Positions 58,920 to 64,000 of a stretch of DNA of 64,000 nt are shown one piece after another; positions within the stretch are counted from its first letter, which is position 1; each line of letters starts with the position of its first letter. A program made the translations under genes and the position numbers. The DNA lies in contig JADNRX010000143.1 of assembly GCA_015501595.1 (NCBI GenBank), forward strand, positions 62,001-126,000, written 5' to 3'. The notes beneath the pieces are model-generated. The model had not been told where the DNA came from. It saw nothing but the letters and a program-made list of their open reading frames with translations, and ran no database searches. This DNA comes from Hymenopellis radicata. Lineage: Eukaryota; Basidiomycota; Agaricomycetes; Agaricales; Physalacriaceae.

Positions 58920-60700
58920 TCAGGTGGGACCTGGTGGGTGCGCTAGACATCTCCGGGAATAGGCGCCGGTCGCAGTGCGAGGTGGGTCTCGATGCCCAAA
59001 GATTCTCGTCCTGCGTACGCCGCCGACGACTTCGTACGGTGAAGGACGCATAATTGGGGCTCTACTTCGCGTGCTGTTGAACTTCACAGCAAGTCTTCTG
59101 GAGACGGCCCGGGTGCGGTTGTTTCTCGCTTCTAAAAACTTGTCAAAGGTCGAAGGAAAAGACTTGAGGGTTTTTTGCTCCTGGCGCTCCAGTATCGAGA
59201 TCGTCGAGCTGTTGGCAGTGTAGCCGAGCACAAAACAAAGCGTGGATAGGGGCTACACAGCCACCTGTCACCTCTTTCTTCCCAACCGTCATGCTCGGAG
59301 ACGGACTGGAACAAGACAATGAAATGAGAAAGATATATCACTCTATCCGCGTGGCCTCGGCTTCAAGCTTGAACGACGATCCTGGCCGCCAAATATTACG
59401 CAGAGCGGTATGTAGTTTTACGAACTTTAGACCGACAGTTAACCTCACGGAACGCTCATTAGATGCCATCTTTCCACACGCATCGCCAAGACGATGAGGC
59501 GAAGCTCCTCTTGTATCCGCCTGATTGATGACTCTCCCATGCCTTGAGCATTCGGTTTCTACACGCACGCCCGCTGGCAATTGCCTCCCTCATATACCGC
59601 CCGCTCTTGCCTCCTCTCGCCTCTGTCTGATGAGAGGACGGAGCATGCGTCACTCTACTTTCAACCGACACCCTCCTCCAAGCCTTTGGTTCGTCGTTCC
59701 GAAATCACCGTCATCGCTTCACGATCTCCTCTTATGCTTGTGCCATCTCTGATCCTCAAGGAGCGTATCCGGCGGGACATAGCCTGCGACGTTTGCCTCA
59801 ACCTCTTCCTCCAACCATACACGACGCCCTGCGCTATCCAATACGTCCTCGGTACCTGGATCATGTCAGCGCGATTGTTGGTGGTTTCAAACAGAGCGTG
59901 GTGTCTTTCAGTTGGGCACTTAGTAACGAGGAGCTTGACGCGTCAGAGTGATGAATGTTCTCCCTGTTGAGACCGAAACGACGTTCATTGCAATTGGGCA
60001 TCGACAAGCAGTCAACTAGTCCTCTCCATGTCTTCTCGGACTCGGCCGTTTGCTTGCTCTATCGATGTCTTCATTTCCGCCACCTGCCTCAGCCCATGCA
60101 CGTCTCATGGCGCCTTCTATGCCATAACCTGACTATTGTGGGTCTTCATAATTGCTTTCCGTCTCTTGCAGAACAAGAACAATTCTGAGGCTTGGGTACA
60201 CATTGTGGCTGGAATGTTCAAGGCGACTCGGGCCATACTAGCGACGACTCTGAGCATCGTGACAGAAGCACTCGGACCACAATGATGCGCTTTCGGATGT
60301 TCGCTGCAGGTTAGGAGGCGGCCCGGGTTGGATGGGCGAGTACCAGCGCAGAGGACCGCAGCGAGTTTGGGAATGCCCGTCAAGTCTCTCGCCACGTTCT
60401 GCCTTCCTCCTATGCATGTCTTCTCCTCCCCCCCTCGCATTGTCCATATTTATACTCATCACAATCGATGTATTATTGGGCGTATATGGTCAATCGGATA
60501 CGCTAGATGGGCCTTCCACTTAATTTTCTTTATTTCAGGAACATTTTGAAATTTAAGCCTATGCGTATCATCTTCAAGACCGTTTGAGTTTAATCTAACT
60601 AGACTCTCGCTCATGAGTGAGTTTTAGCGTGTTGGCACACGATCTCGTTGAACGCTGTGTCCAAAAGCCGGCTTTACTGCGGCCAGATCACATAGTATTC
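58920..60700. other. No intact gene; RING-like fragment at 59785-59832
   Basis: On the plus strand ERIRRDIACDVCLNLFLQPY followed by TTPC resembles the start of a RING finger (CxxC...TTPC, as in LON/RING proteins). The expected GHTFC continuation is absent and no full gene could be built. Other frames are featureless. Confidence 0.35.
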
Positions 60701-60712
60701 TGAAGACCTCAG

Positions 60713-62500
60713 AAAAAATGATTATCTATTTGTCCGATGTGGTATGTGGAACGTTTATCCGTTGAGGTACGCGTCCACCCTTGCGTCCACGTACTAAGTA
60801 CTACTACTAAGTAGGAACAAGAATGGCACAGCCACATGTGCTCTCTCTTTAACTGTCATCCACGATGTCCAACTTGGAAAGCAAAACTGCGAGGAGTGTC
60901 TGTACGACCGCTGCTGCTACAGTCTGCCAGTTTTCCGCAAGCTGCCGATTTCGTCCTGAGGATGCTGTTACATAAAAATTAGAGCGGTCTACTGCAACAT
61001 CGGCGCTTTCCATCTGCGACACACGTCCACGTTCGGTCCTAGAGAACAAATGACTTGGTAACACCACGCCCATGAGGCGCGTCCTTCTGTACATGGACAC
61101 GCGGGACTGCTTGGCTCGCACATCTTGTGGCATTTGCGCAGTGGAGTGTCCGTATCCTTTGTTATCAAGGGTTTTAGGACTCGTCTTCAAAAATCTCTTA
61201 GTGAGCGGCTATGGCATGGGACGCTTATCAACTAAGACACACGTCCACGTAAAGAGCGAGATGTCACGACTACTGCAGCTCGTATTCAAGGAACACTCTC
61301 TCGCGCTGTGAACCTAGTGGCGGGTTTCTTCGAGTACGGCTTACGCTAGGCCTCCTTGATGCAGGCTTCGGAGAGGTGGTGGGAGATGTGGGGAGGGTTT
61401 AGAGAAGGTGCAGACCGGCGCGTGATCTTCCTCCAGAGTCCCCTTTCGCGCGTACCTACCTACCTACTGTTGGATTCCCAGGCAAGCCGACGCTCCCGAG
61501 GTCGCGCATGATCCGACGCGCCTCGTTAGTCAGCACTGCCTGCTAGACTGTCCGTTTCCTCTGACTCACGGACAGCTGTTTATGGACACTTAGTAGAACC
61601 TTCTAGTACACCTCCTGTAGTATATAAACCCTGTGTATTTCCGTGGTAAATACAATCCAAGTCTCTCTTCTACTTATACCTCCGACACCTACCAGGCTGG
61701 GTTCGAACGTGCAAGCCGGCCTCAGCTTTGCAATATCCACCTCGCTGTCTAATGGGCGTTTGTCGTCAATCGGATAACATGCCTGCTACATTGGTCGATA
61801 GTCAGTAGTTTTTGCATTTCATTCTGCACCTTCGTGTTTTCGAAATGGTATGTGGAGCCTCCGACACTACGGAGTTTCATCTCGGTTTAGTCTAACGGCT
61901 GATTGGATAGTTCATGGTGTTCAAACGCTTTTGTTATTTCACACAGATAGTTAGGCATGTTGAGTTGGCCATCATCAGGCCTTGCTAAACCGGAGCAAGA
62001 AAAATGTACCTTCGAAAAAGACAACCATAGCTGATGCACACACTTATCCGTTGAGACATGCGTCCACGTCCTGGTCGCGCACGTCTGGATTAACCACCAA
62101 GATCACAAATGATGTGCGGTAGGCACCGTGACATCCTCGTCCGTCAAAAAAGTCTCTTCTTCCAGAACTGGCCTATCGGACACTTATCGACTAAGATACA
62201 TGGCCGCGTCAAGCACACTTAGGAGAAGGACATGGTTCGGAAAGGGTGCATCTCCAGGAAACCGTCCTGGTCGTCCTCTTCGTGATCTCTTCTGTTCCCC
62301 AGGGCGGTCGGCGGCGGGAAGGACGAAAGATACGGGAGCTAGGCGGAGGAAGAAGATGGATTTACGCGCATCGAGACTCGAGGAGGTGTGCGTATATACC
62401 TGCTACAGGTCACGTTAAGCTTTTTTTGAGCAGTCCATCAAAAGTTGAGTCATCTGGATTGGAGTACTTGGACGATTTACCGCTGAGACACGCGTCCACA
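60713..62500 (-). repeat. Array of six A-box/T-run units (minus strand)
   Basis: Minus-strand heads end at about 60778 (GTGGACGCGTACCTCAACGG), 61030 (GTGGACGTGTGTCGCAGATG), 61248 (GTGGACGTGTGTCTTAGTTG), 62067 (GTGGACGCATGTCTCAACGG), 62210 (GCGGCCATGTATCTTAGTCG) and 62499 (GTGGACGCGTGTCTCAGCGG). T runs on that strand lie at about 60718, 60978, 61193, 62019 and 62151. The tail CACAGCCACATGTGCTCTCT lies near 60831. No gene was seen in the interval. Confidence 0.6.
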
Positions 62501-62635
62501 CTCAAGACGTGTCAAGGACGAACACATCTTTCTCCGGGCTTGCTTCACTGGTCACACTTTGACCAGGCTAACTATTGGCAAGGAATCAAAAGGGTTATCG
62601 TCTACAACATAGTAAAAACTTAGTCACGTCCACGA

Positions 62636-62800
62636 GTGTCGGGTGTTTGCGGGTACTCGCGGGTGTACCCGCATTCAACACCCGGGTGCCGAGTGTTTAC
62701 CCTAAACGGGTAGGGTGTCTTGACGGGTGTCCACCCGAGTGCGGGTGTTTGCCTTTGGGCCGCGAGTACCCATAGGCAGACACCCGGGTGGACACTCGTA
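62636..62800. repeat. CGGGTGT/ACACCCG inverted-repeat cluster
   Basis: About ten copies of GGGTGT or ACACCC alternate in orientation, including ACACCCGGGTG palindromes near 62680 and 62779. This resembles a transposon subterminal region, but no matching far end lies within the window. Confidence 0.55.
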
Positions 62801-62809
62801 TTTTTTCCT

Positions 62810-64000
62810 TAATTTTATTGGAATTTTTCGAGCTTAAAACAAGGAAATACGACGTGCGCAGGACGATCTATCATCTCTCGCAAGCCGGCAGATCGGACCG
62901 AGAGCCGAAAGGCCGCGTAAGCGTGCGATCCGCCCTCTATCTCTCCTTCTCACCATCACACCACTGCCTCTGAGTCTCATGATCCGTTGCTCGACCTTGA
63001 GTCGGCGACGATGATATCGGCGCACGACTCTGAGTCGGCGCCAACGTTCATGGAGAACGACTTTGGGTCGTCTCCATCGATACGCCACCGGTTGGACCAT
63101 AACCCAGACGCGTAAGCGCCCACAAACGGGGTAGCAAGACCTGGCCACAGTATTGGCACTCGACTACTCGCCACGCTAAGCAGCGTGCTTGAAGAGCGAG
63201 AGTGGTGGATATTGATATGGGGCGCCACGTCATCTGCTGGTGACGTGGCGGGTTGGCACGTTTTTGACGCGCACTTCTTTACTGTTGGCGGCGTTTACAA
63301 ACACCGTCAATGCTGTCTTTGATACTGATTATAATTACACCGCTGCACCCAATCTTTCTGAGTCAATATTAGTGAATTCTTTATCATTTGTAAGATCCCT
63401 TTTCAGATTGAAATGAGTTTAATTCGCTCTCAATTTCGTTCAAATCAAACGGGCAATATTGAATCGATGAAAGGTCCCCATGCCGCGTCTGCCGACCAAC
63501 GCTGAGCGCTGAGTCAGAAGCCGCACTTTGGTTCGAAACCAATTCGAAACCGACCAAGTCCAACATGTCTCTTCCCACCACCTTCCAACTGCAGTTGCTT
63601 TTACCTCTGCACCTTTTGCTGCCCACTCCCTGCGACTACGGCTGAGAGCGACCGCGACGTCCAGCTGCGGTGATCAAGACTTACAACAAACTCCCCAATA
63701 ACGTCAAGACCTGGACTGAGCGGACTCCTGCGACATCCACGATTTCAACCACGACTCGATAAACGCAAGGCCAGGGACCTGGACTTTGGTGACGAGCGCA
63801 ACAGCGATAATCACCAGACGAGGACTGTCACACCAACGGCGCGACGAAGACCCACGATGATGGCGACTCGACTGTACCACGACCGACCAAGAAGACCATT
63901 CCCGTCCGCGATGAGTGCTTTTGTAAACGGCTCGAACAACGACTCCGAGGACTGCTCGACAAAGTCAAGTTGTGATCACTTGCCAGGGACACTGTACTCG
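62810..64000. other. No recognisable gene; possibly the interior of an element running off the window
   Basis: Repeated GACTCTGAGTCGG/GACTTTGGGTCG words occur near 63025-63070, and the sequence from 63650 is rich in CGAC. A plus-strand segment near 63850-63970 (RPTKKTIPVRDECFCKRLEQ) might be coding but is not assignable. Confidence 0.3.

Noticed and set aside
53000..59000. B mating-type locus with pheromone precursor
   Set aside because: Only the STE3 gene is recognisable. A scan by eye found no short frame with a convincing CaaX end, so the locus type is left open.
12064..62500. A-box units as ordinary functional tRNA genes
   Set aside because: No copy folds into a full cloverleaf by eye. 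The T run falls between the A and B boxes, B boxes are absent or poor in most copies, and no anticodon arm is conserved.
62636..62800. Telomere or interstitial telomeric repeat
   Set aside because: The words are CGGGTGT in both orientations, not TTAGGG, and they are not tandem.

Overview
The window looks like nuclear DNA of an agaricomycete basidiomycete. The genes carry many short introns (about 45-60 nt, GT-AG, often with a CTAAC/CTGAC branch site). The families fit as well: a STE3-type pheromone receptor, a Tnp2/CACTA transposon, a NACHT-type NLR, pepsin-like and metallo-beta-lactamase gene families, and multi-membrane proteins typical of mushrooms. There are no bacterial or phage features.

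Layout. 0-4.3 kb: decayed gene copies (an RRM gene remnant, a membrane-protein remnant) among short repeats. 4325-10634: one CACTA/EnSpm transposon with terminal repeats, a TCC target duplication, AGGTTGA subterminal arrays and three genes. 10.8-11.75 kb: a four-membrane-segment protein. 12-14.4 kb: repeat array. 16-17.6 kb: AP-2 mu clathrin adaptor. 18-22.6 kb: repeats and unrecognised remnants. 22.6-26.1 kb: NLR. 26.3-28.6 kb: a small gene and repeats. 29.2-33.05 kb: a clean island of RRM protein, BTB protein and AIF-like oxidoreductase. 33.5-40.1 kb: repeat arrays and a broken GT61 gene. 40160-41029: a PIF/Harbinger-like MITE. 41.2-42.9 kb: multi-membrane protein. 44-50.6 kb: aspartic protease, beta-lactamase-fold copies, NF-YC. 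51-53 kb: second membrane-protein copy. 55-57.5 kb: duplicated fragments and the STE3 receptor. 57961-58909: hAT-like MITE. 60.7-62.5 kb: repeat array on the minus strand. 62.6-64 kb: GC-rich inverted repeats and no recognisable gene.

The most unusual signal is a short repeated module, seen about 39 times. It is a tRNA-like 5' arm (GTGGAC, then a TATCTCAGCGGATAAG-type A box, then GCGTCC) followed about 50 nt later by a run of 5-8 T. Nearly all copies left of 38 kb lie on the plus strand and all copies right of 43 kb on the minus strand. I read it as a tRNA-derived SINE-like family.

Reading frames fall into two groups. Six genes (AP-2 mu, AIF-like, RRM, BTB, the four-membrane protein and the transposon accessory gene) splice to exact multiples of three. 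Others (Tnp2, NLR, NF-YC, STE3, one membrane protein) need only 1-nt corrections, each placeable at a short homopolymer. NF-YC is normally indispensable, so at least part of the apparent decay may be assembly error rather than pseudogenisation. All exon boundaries were read by eye.
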